Below the pieces are notes generated by a model. That model did not search any database. It was not told the DNA's origin and saw nothing but the letters and a program-made list of their open reading frames with translations. Position numbers and translations under genes: made by a program. 64,000 bases of DNA from Petasospora fabianii (lineage: Eukaryota > Ascomycota > Saccharomycetes > Phaffomycetales > Wickerhamomycetaceae). The first letter of the stretch is position 1. Each line of letters starts with the position of its first letter. This document shows, piece after piece, positions 21,289 to 32,483 of this stretch. Where the stretch lies: positions 620,001 through 684,000 of the forward strand of contig CP048715.1 in the NCBI GenBank assembly GCA_022641835.1. The letters are read 5' to 3'.

Positions 21289-21745
21289 AATGACAGCCTG
21301 CACTTTCAAATGTGCATTTATATAGAAATTTTCTCAACAAAGGAAGGATCCATTCTTAAAACCAAAACGATAACGTTACTAGACATATTTGGGCCAAAAT
21401 CAGACACCTTCCTCTTTGGGAAGTTTCCCCGTCACGATTTCGCGAACAGCGCGGCGCGGGCGCAGTCTGCCGCGATCGGATTGGTTATGGAATTGACAAC
21501 AGGATACCAAGCATAGGCTGTCACCACCAATATCAGTACAGAAGGTCACCCATCGTTGATCAATCGTGAGTTCCCTTCACACTCTTTCTGAGCTGGGCAT
21601 GCTGCTATTGGCCCTGTCTCTTTTCCGGAAGTTACAGCCGGAATTGACTGAAGGTTCAGACAGCCGCCGGCCGATAACAACGACACCTTACTCAATGCAT
21701 ACCCGATCTTATCTATACTTCAGATGACTAACAATACTTGAAAAG
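21289..21745. promoter_or_regulatory. RTC4-SLA2 intergenic region (SLA2 promoter)
   Basis: 457 bp. A GC-rich stretch (about 21430-21485) contains GCGCGGCGCGGGC. A GACTAAC sits just before the SLA2 ATG; it resembles a branch site, but no upstream coding exon is needed for SLA2. Confidence 0.45.
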
Positions 21746-24700
21746 ATGTCGAAGACAATCTCCGACTCCGACCTTATTTCATCGTTGAAGAAGGCTACTT
21801 CTCTCGACGAAACTGCTCCAAAGAGAAAACACGTCAGAGCATGTATTGTCTACACCTGGGACCACAAGTCCTCCAGACAGTTCTTCAACCAGCTGAAACT
21901 GCTCCCTGTTCAGGGTGATGAAGTTCAACTCTTTAAGACACTGATCACCATTCACAAGGTTCTCCAGGAGGGTCATGGCTCTGCTTTGAAGGAGGCCATG
22001 CGTAATGCTGATTGGATCGAGGGCCTAGGAAGATCAGTCCATGGTGATGGATTCAAGGGCTATGGAAGACTCATCAAGGAATACGTGGTCTATTTGTTAA
22101 GAAAGCTCAACTTTCATAAGAACCACCGTGGATTCAATGGTACATTCGAGTATGAAGAGTATGTCTCCCTTGTTACCGTGCAAAACCCTGACGAAGGTTA
22201 CGAGGCCATTCTCGATCTCATGACTTTGCAAGATGCTCTGGACGATCTTCAAAGACTGATCTTTGCTAGTATCTCCCATGACAGAAAGTCTGAGTGTAAG
22301 ATCTCTGCTCTTGTGCCATTGGTTGCCGAGTCATACGGTATCTACAAGTTCATTACGTCTATGCTCAGGGCTATTCACCGCTCCACGGGATCTGATGAGG
22401 CATTGGAACCTTTAAGAGAACGCTATGAGTCTCAACATGCCAGACTCTACGAGTTCTATGCTGACTGCTCCTCAATCCGCTACTTGACTTCCTTGATTAC
22501 AATCCCAAGACTTCCAGAAACAGCACCAAACCTCATCTCTAAAGATGAGAGTGACGTGGAAAGTGAAAGACCGGCCTCAAGACAAACTTCGGTCGCTACA
22601 CCAGTTCCAGAACCAATCTCGGAACAGCCAACTATGGGTAACTTCCAACAGCCAATTGCATCTCAGCCAACTGGTGTTGATTTCTGGAACACCCAACAAA
22701 ACGTGTTTGAAGCCGAACAGCAGAGACTTGCAAGAGAAGCCCAAGAAAACATGCTTCAACAGCAGCAACAGGCTGAGCAACAGCGTATTTGGTTTGAACA
22801 GCAACAGGCTGCTCAGGCTGAACAGCAGAGGCTAGCCCAGGAACAGCTTTTGCGCGATCAGTTGCAGAACCAGGCAGAGGGAAGAGTCGCAGAGTTAGAA
22901 CGTGATTTGCTCGCAATGAGGCAACAGTACGAGAACGATCAGTTGTTATTACAGCAGTACGATCAAAGAGTCAAAACCCTGGAGCAGGAAATTGCCACCA
23001 CAACACAGACTGCTACTCAGCAACTTGGTTCTAAGGATGAGCTTTTGAACAGTTTGCAGGAACAGTTGACTTTATGGAAAAATAAGTACGATTCTTTGGC
23101 TAAGCTGTACTCACAGTTGAGACAGGAGCATTTGAACCTGTTGAACAAGTTTAAAAAGTTACAGCAAAAGGCTGCCTCGGCCCAGGAAGCCATCGAGCGT
23201 CGTGAGAAGCTTGAGAAGGACTTGAAGTCTAAGAACGTTGAGCTGGCAGGTCTGATCAGAGAACGTGACAGAGCTAGATTGGACTTAGAGAAAATTAAGG
23301 GTGGTAAAGACAGCGAGATTGATAAGTTGGAGCTCCAGATCAGGGACCTGACATTGAAGCTTGATGACTCTGAGAGAAGCCAGTCCTCGAACTTATCGTC
23401 GGTGTTTGCTTCTCACAAGAGAGAGATGGAAGACTTGAAGGCAAAACTTGAGACACAGTCTCGTGCTCTGAACCCAGACCTTGAACAGAAGCTCAAAGAG
23501 AAGGAAGAGGAGCTTGAGATTGTGCAGCAAACCATGGATGATGCCCTTCAGGAGCTTGCCAGAGTCCAGGGAGAGAACGATGAGGCTATTAACGAACAAC
23601 TTGATGCAGTCCTGATTGATCACCTCACTAAGCTCACATCATTGGTTGATGCCATCTTGGCTTCCGGTATCAAAAGGATTCAGGACTCCTTGTACGAGCT
23701 GGACTCTCCAATGCAGGCTGGTAATCAAAACTCATCACCGGAGTACTTGCTTTCCATCATCGAGAAGGCCCAATCGTCCGCTACCGACTTTGCCAACTCT
23801 TTCAATGACTTCATTGCCGATGGTCCAAATGGTGATCACTCTGAGATCATCAGATCCATTAACGAATTCACATCTTCTATCGCCGATGTTCTGCTCAATG
23901 CCAAGGGTATTGTGAGACTTGTGAAGACTGATAGTGAATCTAATCAGCTCATTGCCGCCTCCAGATCTACCGCTCAGGAATCTGAGGACTTCCTTATGTC
24001 TCTCCTCTCCGATATCCTTGAAGGAACTGAGGAAGAGAAAACCGAAGTTGTTATTTCCGGTAACTTGAACGTCCAAGAGAAGCTTCAAGAACTCATTGTT
24101 ATTGCTGAGAACCTTGCACCAAGATCTGTTCTCAAGAACATCAATGGTGATCTTGGTGATGCAGTTGATAACGAATTGAACTCTGCCGCTTCTGCTATCA
24201 CATCTGCTGCTGCTCATCTCAAGGATCTGCTTAACTCCTCTTTCGATTCATCCATCGACGGTGATATCAACAAGGCCATCTTATCTGCTGCTATTGCCGT
24301 TACCAACTCAATCGCTCTTTTGATTCAGGCCGCCATTGAGACACAGAATGAGATTGTGACCAAAAATCAGGGAAGTGGTACCCGTGCCCAGTTCTACAAG
24401 AAACACAATAGATGGACTGAGGGTCTCATTTCAGCTGCTAAGGCTGTTGCTGCTTCCACCAAGATCTTGATTGGTACTGCGGATGGTGTGTTGAGTTCTA
24501 AGAACACCCATGAAGAATTGATTGTGGCTTCCAATGAAGTGGCTGCTTCCACTGCCCAACTTGTTGCTGCCTCAAGAGTGAAGGCTACATTCATGTCCAA
24601 GACGCAGGATACGTTGGAGAATGCTTCCAAGACTGTTACGTCTGCCTGCAGATCTTTGGTCAACCAAGTTCAGGATATTTTGAACCAGAGAACGAATGGT

Positions 24701-24871
24701 GGTGATCAGGATATTGACTTCTCGAAGTTGACGAACCATGAGAACAAGACTATGGAGATGGAGCAGCAAGTGGAGATTTTGAAGTTGGAGAATGCCTTGG
24801 CTTCCGCTAGAAAGAGATTGGGTGAGATCAGAAAGTATGGATACAGAGATGGTGACAGTGATGAAGAGTAA
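21746..24871 (+). CDS. SLA2: Actin-binding endocytic adaptor Sla2 (End4, HIP1R family)
   Basis: Sla2 links clathrin-coated pits and PI(4,5)P2 membranes to actin during endocytosis. The 1041-residue protein has an N-terminal ANTH domain (to about residue 270; KRKHVRACIVYTWDH, FEYEEYVSL). A glutamine-rich coiled coil follows at about 325-620 (LAKLYSQLRQEHLNLL). A C-terminal talin-like I/LWEQ actin-binding module follows (RWTEGLISAAKAVAASTKIL, VAASTAQLVAASRVK, LENALASARKRLGEIRK). This matches the S. cerevisiae protein domain for domain. The CTG in HLNLL sits at a conserved leucine. SLA2 borders MAT in many yeasts; here it lies 9.6 kb right of MATa1. Confidence 0.97.
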   Translation: MSKTISDSDLISSLKKATSLDETAPKRKHVRACIVYTWDHKSSRQFFNQLKLLPVQGDEVQLFKTLITIHKVLQEGHGSALKEAMRNADWIEGLGRSVHGDGFKGYGRLIKEYVVYLLRKLNFHKNHRGFNGTFEYEEYVSLVTVQNPDEGYEAILDLMTLQDALDDLQRLIFASISHDRKSECKISALVPLVAESYGIYKFITSMLRAIHRSTGSDEALEPLRERYESQHARLYEFYADCSSIRYLTSLITIPRLPETAPNLISKDESDVESERPASRQTSVATPVPEPISEQPTMGNFQQPIASQPTGVDFWNTQQNVFEAEQQRLAREAQENMLQQQQQAEQQRIWFEQQQAAQAEQQRLAQEQLLRDQLQNQAEGRVAELERDLLAMRQQYENDQLLLQQYDQRVKTLEQEIATTTQTATQQLGSKDELLNSLQEQLTLWKNKYDSLAKLYSQLRQEHLNLLNKFKKLQQKAASAQEAIERREKLEKDLKSKNVELAGLIRERDRARLDLEKIKGGKDSEIDKLELQIRDLTLKLDDSERSQSSNLSSVFASHKREMEDLKAKLETQSRALNPDLEQKLKEKEEELEIVQQTMDDALQELARVQGENDEAINEQLDAVLIDHLTKLTSLVDAILASGIKRIQDSLYELDSPMQAGNQNSSPEYLLSIIEKAQSSATDFANSFNDFIADGPNGDHSEIIRSINEFTSSIADVLLNAKGIVRLVKTDSESNQLIAASRSTAQESEDFLMSLLSDILEGTEEEKTEVVISGNLNVQEKLQELIVIAENLAPRSVLKNINGDLGDAVDNELNSAASAITSAAAHLKDLLNSSFDSSIDGDINKAILSAAIAVTNSIALLIQAAIETQNEIVTKNQGSGTRAQFYKKHNRWTEGLISAAKAVAASTKILIGTADGVLSSKNTHEELIVASNEVAASTAQLVAASRVKATFMSKTQDTLENASKTVTSACRSLVNQVQDILNQRTNGGDQDIDFSKLTNHENKTMEMEQQVEILKLENALASARKRLGEIRKYGYRDGDSDEE

Positions 24872-25785
24872 GCTTGAGTCTGATATTTCACGAAAGCTCA
24901 TGTATGTACATTGGAATGAAAGACTAGCATAACACCTTTTTTAGTCTTTAGCGGCTGATGCTTTGCCACTCTGGTAACCATCAATGTCTATAAAACCGGT
25001 TGAGTGGCGCTGAGGGGGGGGGGGCCACGGCCATAAACGGCCGCGTATAATGGGTGCCCTATCGATCATCACTAGGCGCGTTGTGTCTATGTTCATTGCT
25101 TCTATGCTGGTTTACACACGTCATTTTGCAAGCTAAAGTGTCTTTAATAACATCAACACTAGAAATATAATTGATTTTGGATGATTAAACTCTTAGAGAA
25201 AAATAATTTTCTCGTGGCAGATAAAGGTTTTCCGAAAAAATATAGGTGACCCCTTGTGAAATGAAGCAGTAAAACTTCTCTTTAACTTTATCAAAGACTT
25301 TTTTAAATCAAAAAAATTCAAAAAATTGTCCTCAAAAGAAAGAAGTGAGAGACTTTGAAGTATTCAGGAAGAAAAAATTAGTTACTGAGATTTAGGTACA
25401 AATTGTGGTGCCAGTGAACGACTTTTATTCGAAGGATGCGAGATAAAGTGTTGGCCAGCGTAACCAAGCGCTAGCACGACATGTATGACAACTCGATCAT
25501 GAGCTACAATGTTGCTGTAGTATGATTATTCGGTACAGCTGGTCCTTCCATTAGTCTTACGCAGGATGTGATCGATCTATAAATAATAGAATGGTGTTTT
25601 TACTCAAATATATAAGCGAAAACGGCACTGGATGTTAAATAACAGATCAAGGAAAGCAGATCATAATAATCATAATAACGTAGAGACCAATAGTGTACAA
25701 GCCAGGGAGACTGGCCGACAGATACGGCAATAAATAACTGAATGGACACTTGATCGAGAGAATGTTCCATTTGATAGCGAACAAC
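24872..25785. other. SLA2-regulator intergenic region with G11 run and AT-rich segment
   Basis: 914 bp between convergent genes. It holds an 11-12-G run at about 25013-25024 and an AT-rich, A-tract-filled stretch (about 25130-25420). No ORF of note. Confidence 0.6.
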
Positions 25786-27624
25786 TTAAATCACACCAAT
25801 TTTTTTCAACACTTCATCAGTGGATTCCTTCTTCCAATCGACATTCTCCAAAATGACTTGAATGTCATTCATCTTCAAGTCGACGACATTTCTCTTCTTA
25901 GCAGAGATGGTTAATGCGATACTTTTCATCTTTTCACATGAAAGGGTAAAGTCCAGACTCGAAGTATCCTGCTTGAATGCATTAATCAACTGTGAAACGT
26001 TTTCGTTTTCCATAGTGATATCATGTCTTGTAAGGAAGTCGACAAGGACAGAATTGAACTCAGAGAACCCTTCATTGATCAAGATCAAACAATTCATTAG
26101 CACAAGTTCCAAAGTGAAGTCATCGACAAACAAGTTACCACCAGATGAATACATCTCTAAATAAGGTTCCCAAGTTTCCAAAAACTTCTTGAATTGTTTC
26201 TTCCAGGAGTGGATATTTGTGATTTCCCCATCGATAGCGACGCCTTGAGTAGTGACACTTGCATTCATCTTCATCAAGGCGAAATAAGTTTCAAACTCCT
26301 TACTCACGCTCTTCTTCTTGGATTGTGCAATGTGTAAAGCTGGATCCGCAGAGTCCCCAGAGAACACGTTCCATAATCGAACAAAACTTTCAATGAATCT
26401 CAAATCTCTCGATTTGTCAAAGTTGATCTTCTTACGGTTAAGGTTGATACTCACTTCGACAAACCTCACGAAGTCATTCATAATGCGAAGGTTATCATCA
26501 ATGCCAAAGAGAAGCACGTTTAAGAAAAGGATCTGAGTAAGTCGTTTGAGATAAACGTCCGAGTTGAAAACTTCGGCATCAACAAGCTCGCGCAGTTGTT
26601 GTTTATCAAAGACAGAACAGCCTGGGATGATGCTGTTAAGGAGATGGTTAGAGTAAGTGGAAGATGTAAGTGATTTGCTCTGTGATTCAATGATTTGGTA
26701 GAATGAGTTGAGGTAGTCTGAAAGAAAGACTGTGTATGATGGAAGCAGGGTATCGGTTGGGTAATAGAATGAAACTAGAAGAACTAGAAGGAACTTGTTG
26801 ACACGGAAAAGTTCACTTACGTGGAAGTCGATGTCGAACCATTGTAGAGAGTTCTGATGTAATGCTGATGTGGATGTCGATGGGGATGTAGAGCGATGAA
26901 GAGGCGAGTTGTGTATTGAGCGAGGCGAGGCAATTGAGGATTCAGATGATGATGAGTGTTGGGATTGTGTATCACTTTCGTAGTTTAACGCCATTGAAGT
27001 GGTGATTTGTGATGATTCTGGTGCGATAGTAGAGTAAAGGAAGTCGAGCTTTTTCACAAGTCCTATGAGCTTTGATTCAAGATCTGGGATGCTGATGATT
27101 TTGTTGTTGATTAGGAGTTGTTCTTGGTTCATGTAGTTCATAGAGATGAAAGATCCATCACTGAGTTTGATCAAACTGATAGAGTCTACTTCTTCCTCCT
27201 CTTCTTCGGGACATTCGGACAACTGTGATAGCTTATTGTCTCTCCATTCTTCAAAGCTTGGAACTTCAATCCCAAGAGAGGCAAACATAGCAAGGTATCT
27301 AGACTCGAGCTTGTCATAATCGTTTTGGACTTGATCCACTTGTGAGATGATGTGTTTCAAATTGTCAAAACGCTGTGGCGGTAGCACGTAGTCGATCTTA
27401 CAAGGGACACCTTTTTTCTCACAGGAGGAGCAGGCGCCAGGCTGTCGCTTATGAGCATCACATTTTGTCTTGTGTTTACGGCAGCGGATGCAAGACTTGA
27501 GAACTTTTGGCTTGGGTAGAGCGTGCTCAATGTTCATTACATCATCAATGTGCTGAAGGATGGTGTCCTCGGGCGTTGTGGTGAGCGCTGCGGGATGCGT
27601 GTGCTTTACCACTCTGTAGCTCAT
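25786..27624 (-). CDS. Zn2Cys6 fungal transcription factor
   Basis: Binuclear zinc-cluster regulator, 612 residues from ATG 27624 (MSYRVVKHTHP). Cysteines at residues 45, 48, 55, 65, 68 and 75 give C-x2-C-x6-C-x9-C-x2-C-x6-C, with KHKTKCDAHK between them. A short coiled coil (about 85-115, VDQVQNDYDKLESRYL) probably dimerises it. An acidic run (PEEEEEEVDS), a serine-rich linker and a long helical middle homology-type region follow. I do not recognise the ortholog. The frame stays open upstream but without an ATG. It sits beside a 4.9-kb gene-free region that would contain its promoter. Confidence 0.85.
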   Translation of the reverse strand: MSYRVVKHTHPAALTTTPEDTILQHIDDVMNIEHALPKPKVLKSCIRCRKHKTKCDAHKRQPGACSSCEKKGVPCKIDYVLPPQRFDNLKHIISQVDQVQNDYDKLESRYLAMFASLGIEVPSFEEWRDNKLSQLSECPEEEEEEVDSISLIKLSDGSFISMNYMNQEQLLINNKIISIPDLESKLIGLVKKLDFLYSTIAPESSQITTSMALNYESDTQSQHSSSSESSIASPRSIHNSPLHRSTSPSTSTSALHQNSLQWFDIDFHVSELFRVNKFLLVLLVSFYYPTDTLLPSYTVFLSDYLNSFYQIIESQSKSLTSSTYSNHLLNSIIPGCSVFDKQQLRELVDAEVFNSDVYLKRLTQILFLNVLLFGIDDNLRIMNDFVRFVEVSINLNRKKINFDKSRDLRFIESFVRLWNVFSGDSADPALHIAQSKKKSVSKEFETYFALMKMNASVTTQGVAIDGEITNIHSWKKQFKKFLETWEPYLEMYSSGGNLFVDDFTLELVLMNCLILINEGFSEFNSVLVDFLTRHDITMENENVSQLINAFKQDTSSLDFTLSCEKMKSIALTISAKKRNVVDLKMNDIQVILENVDWKKESTDEVLKKIGVI

Positions 27625-27984
27625 GGTGATGAATAAGGAGATCGAGGGGTAAAATGTGGGACAGGCGGGAAGAGGGGCAACGGTTGTCGCTAGTCTGTGA
27701 TATCTGGGGTACACTCTCAGCGGGGGAGGGGACCGGGGATTAGATAACACCACTGGTGGATGTTCGGTGGGTGGGGAGGTGATCAACGCTGTAGAGCGGG
27801 GGTGTGAGTGTGTAGTCAATTTGGGACAAAGCTCGGTTTGGCGTCCCTCGTGTCCGATATATAACGAGCTTTCTTCGAATTCTATATCAGCAGCCAGCTG
27901 CTAGAAAAGGCCGCACATAACACCTGCGAGAGACACAGAGACCGCAGCCCGGGGGAAGCACAAGCTTACCGCATATTGCGGATC

Positions 27985-28011
27985 TTCGCCAAAATGGCAT
28001 ACTTTGGCGAA
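27985..28011. repeat. Inverted repeat TTCGCCAAA...TTTGGCGAA
   Basis: Perfect 9-bp arms (27985-27993 and 28003-28011) around a 9-bp centre. The left arm overlaps GCCAAAATGGC (27988-27998), whose reverse complement GCCATTTTGGC recurs about 130 bp downstream. It lies about 360 bp upstream of the zinc-cluster gene start and could be an operator; that role is inference. Confidence 0.6.
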
Positions 28012-31000
28012 CAGTATTGTCGGACTCCATGGCCCAAAGGGGAAGTATTAGGAATTCCAGTACGTTCATTGGCCCGCCCCGCGTTATATGCGACATGCCG
28101 CCCCGGACAGCCGCGCGCCATTTGCGCCATTTTGGCACTACACCTGCCAGGACTGAATGCATTAGACGTTTTTGTAGGAGTCCTACGAACAATGCCGTAC
28201 TCGCAAAACGTCGCACTCCGCTGGAAAGCCCGGAAAAACTAGTGCCGGTAGCCGACCCCTTGAAAGATGGGCCATGGTTGTCCGTTAGTTTCGAACGGTG
28301 TTAACCTCTAGGTGATTTGAGATGACTATCTGGTTGAATCATTAGCAAATCCCCCTTAACTAAAGTTTACGCGTCTACACTGAAGGGTCACGATTCACAC
28401 ACAGACTGGAATCTCCACACTTTTTTTTTTCTTTTATTTGTAATTTGTTCGCCTTTCTTTTCCTTCTTATTCTAACGAGAAATCTTGATACAGTTTTTGC
28501 AACCCTTCGGCACCAGTTTAGAAAAATTGCAAAGGGCCAAGAGGCTCTTGTGGCCCCTAACACATGAGAAAACCCTCCATTAAACCGGACTCCGCGGCTT
28601 GACAGGGTACTCAATTTTAGGAAAATCGATTTCCGCCAATAGATTCACGCGCAAAATTCACCGAGCTTCGGGAAAGCTATATACGCGCCTTGGAACAACG
28701 CGCAGATCCACCTTAGCTCCCTCATAACATTATCTCCTTGAATTTCAGTGCCAAGCTGAAAAAGGCAAAGCTTCAAGGATGATCGGTATGAATCTGGGGT
28801 ATAATAATATCTTTAGTCGGTGGCTTGTGGTTTAGCATACTTTCCCTGTACCGTTTCAAGTGTTGCACTTTTCATACGACTGCGATGGCTCCCTAGCAAC
28901 AGTGTGCGGTTAAATTGATCTGCTGTGTAAAAAGGCCGCTATGCCAGGGATAGATCGTTTAGATAACAGTCGCTGTTAAGAACCTAGATACAACATCTCC
29001 ATCGTCTTTTGAAAAAGGGGCGGTGCGGCTTTTGCATTGATTTTTGAAACGAAGTACCTGGGGCTAAAGACTAAAATGGTGTCATATTGATTCTACCTTT
29101 ACGGACAACTTACACCACGGGGTGGTGTTTATCATCACCTCATGATTGGTAATCACATGATCATCTAGATATCCACCTCCATGCCTTCTCTGATTCAGTC
29201 ATGAACATGGTGGGATGGTTCTAGAACCGACGGAGCGCCACACGACTTCATTGCTAAACCTTACTAACGATTTGAGTATGTAGTAATACCCTAGTTGCAC
29301 TTGAAGTCATTAATGAGTAACTTTGAATTTGTTCTCTGATTGGTTGTCTATAGAAGTCGTGGACACCAGGTTCTTTTAAAACCATATATACGATCTCCCT
29401 TCAAAGCCACCCAATGATCTATGTGAACAGAGCGTGCTACTAGTGGTGCGGCTGCTTTTGAAGCTACAGTGTTATTGTTAGAGGCCATGATAGCGCTGCC
29501 CTAGTGAAGCGACAATATTGTACCCATCAACAAGTAAATAATAGGATTTACAAAGATTGAGATAGCTTGACTTAGCTATCGAAATACTTGTACTGTACTT
29601 CCCCAATACCTACTTCGTCAATTGATGCGTAGCACCGTTTATCACTCATCATATTAATCCCGAGATCATCTGCATCTGGCTGGGGACGTCATACGCCGCT
29701 TTAATCCGCGACAGGGATCTTGAAGCCAGGTACGCGAGGCTTAACGGCTTAGCGACTTTGATCGAGCGCTAAGATTTGTCAATCTTCGATCTATGAAGCA
29801 AGTGATGTTTCTGGTATGGCACCCTGTCGCCAAATAAACAATTGTCAGGTAAAGGCACCACAGTGGGTCTAAACTATGTATGTGCAGGTGTACTTTCCGC
29901 ACCATCATAGTATGGTATCAGCCTAGGCCTCATTGAGAGAGCAACCAACCAAGTGCGAAGAATATCAGAATTGACTTTGTCATATTGTCTTCATACAAAC
30001 AAGGTCGACTAAAGTAAAGGTACGTATTCTAGGTGTACGTTCTTCTCATGGCAACTCTCTACTATTAACTTCCCAGTCTCATATACTGGTTACAGTCTGC
30101 CAGTGGTTTTAGCTACTTTACCTATTCTGCGATCTACAATAGCACTGAGGGAGCTCTAAGAAGTGGCAAAAAGACTTTATCCCTACGCCCTGAGGCTCCC
30201 ATAGAAGAGCCAGATGAATCTTGCAGGAGCTTACACCGCAGAAAGCCTCCTATATTCGGAGCCCACTTTCACTTAATCTATATGCAGTTGTTTGCCAGAT
30301 CTAGAGTAGAGCTAAAACTAGTAATATTTGAGCCCCGTTTCAGAGTAGGCTCAACGGATTACCTACCTCTGGGGGACAGATGAGGAATACCAGCTATCTA
30401 TCAACAGCGCTAGAGAGCAGTAGCAAGCTAGGCTTCGAGTGATGAACTAAAAGTTTGCTTGCTGGATTAACTTGGTATCTGACGTTATGATCTCATTGAT
30501 TCGGTCATACTCAAAATCCAGCTTGTGCGGTGACTCTAAATGAGCAAAGCGTTTGCCCCAGTGAGTCATCTCACAGAAGGATGACGGCTGTAGTTTGCGT
30601 TTGTAAGACTGACCCTATAGCTGTGCTCATGAATTATTAACCTCATTGCCATGAATCACTAATATCATCGCGGCCGGATAAACTGGGCTGTAATATCCTG
30701 CACAGCTGATCTGCGCAACACGCCAGATACCCATCGATCGCAGATCTTCAGCGATTGGGTTAGATTTTCACAGATACACCGATGAGAGGTTGGGAAAGTG
30801 CAATCAGAGTGCTGACCTTTGAGTTCAAATTCAATACAACGCCACACCAGCCATACTACCAGAATGTCTGGAAACAGCTTCACTCATATGGGTTGGATAA
30901 CTACCTCACCGTGGCGATGATCATGGGCAGGCTGTTGTTTGAGCTCATTTCCCGAGCAAACAACAGTGTCATGTATGCACTCCAACTTGTAGTCAACCCG

Positions 31001-32398
31001 CAACGATGAGGTTTACACATTATCTAGCTTCAGTTGACACAATGGCCATATTGGCACCCACATGTTTGTACCAGAGCACATGGACACGATTTTGAGTCAA
31101 GTTGTGCCTGAGTTGACTACAGTCAAGCAACTTCACAGAAGTTAGCGAGTAGACTTATAGCTTACTGAACTTGTTCCAGAACAACTGTTGAAATACATTT
31201 AAATATAGCTCATTCTAATCTACATTCAAGCTCCGAATGGGAGACGTCATCTCCTAAGTGTTGATATCTTGATTCTAAAATATGGAGACAAAATAGGGGT
31301 GTTCACTTCTAGTACTACTCATGTTCTAGCCATCTCATCAGTAAAGCACTGAAACTTTCGATCGTTGCAAGCCATAGGCAACATGACGTGTAGTGTCTGT
31401 GGAATGGGGACCCCAAAACAGTTTCAAAGCCCTATGATCAATACTAGGGGTGCACACATCTAGGGATATCACTCCTGATGGACTGTATATCAGTCAGATA
31501 TCTTTGAATACATATCTTGGTTGCAATGGTTGCGACAGCTCATTGGGCGGTACGTAGAGGGCAAGTGTAGATGAGAACAGAAAAATTGATTGCCATCTGA
31601 TCTGCTAGTGCAAGGAGAATCGAGCCACTCCTTCGAGAATAGCGATTTACAACGTTGTTAGCCTTTGTATAAAGGGCCCACCTACGATCGGCGGCCCGGA
31701 TCTCGTTGTCGGATCTAGACCTCTGATTTCCGGACACCCAAAGGCGCACGTTTGAGGTCGGCAATTACTATTCTTGCAGAGTTGATAACTAATAGCGCCA
31801 GTAGGATAAGGGAAGCCTTAATAGCTAGAAAATGTGTACCATACACCCTGACTGCAATGGTGTCGACTGTGCAGCCGCAAGCAGCCTGGTTTCCTGTGAA
31901 CGGGCCCATCAGCTGTGGCGTGGCCGTTTTTTAAACTCTCTCTGCCTTTTCCATGATGTCCCCCTTACGGAATCGCACAGGAACCTCGTTTCTTCTTCTA
32001 TTAGATGACACCTGGGTGAAAGCCACATACCCGTGTACACTGGAGTCTTTGGTGCTTCCAGATCGATAAGGGACACAGTATACTCCGATTCTAGGCTAAC
32101 TGGGCACTGCGTATTATTCGGCGACCCATCGATGCTGCGATGAGATATGCTGCCGGCAACTGCACGACTGTTGACATCTGCATACTTTGCCCCTGGACTG
32201 TACTCGTCTCTTGCGGGACACCTCAGGCAGCAAACGTAGAGACACAGCCCTTCCATGGGTTGGATGACGTACAGGGACCTCAAAGCTCTATGTTCTGTAG
32301 GAGAGTGAGACAGGGTGCCTTTCAGACGATGTATGATTGCTGCTTCAGATTCTCTTTCCACAGCCTGGATACACATGTCTTCTCCTGACATATCAAGG

Positions 32399-32407
32399 GG
32401 TATAAAA
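32399..32407 (+). promoter_or_regulatory. TATA box of the His/Gly-rich secreted protein gene
   Basis: GGTATAAAAG lies about 80 bp upstream of the ATG at 32484, a normal yeast spacing. Confidence 0.6.
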
Positions 32408-32483
32408 GAGTAGTGAGGTCTCGCCTCTGATGGCACTTCATCTTCATTTGAGTCCAGCAAAAGACTGCAACATCCGCTTCACA

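Larger units (their letters stand above)
27625..32483. other. Large gene-poor region (4.9 kb)
   Basis: No convincing gene in either strand. Open frames are short or read without an ATG start. Base composition is mixed rather than AT-rich. It includes a 9-bp inverted repeat near 27.99 kb and a TATA box at 32.4 kb serving the next gene. I cannot identify transposon ends, tRNAs or snRNAs. Possible explanations are a very long regulatory region, an unrecognised ncRNA, degenerated sequence or a centromere. Confidence 0.55.

Noticed and set aside
21722-21745. Branch-site-like GACTAAC before the SLA2 ATG
   Set aside because: The SLA2 start aligns with the known N-terminus without an extra exon.
31909-32460. 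183-codon minus-strand frame ending near a TATA box
   Set aside because: Non-ATG start, no motif, overlaps the promoter of the secreted-protein gene.
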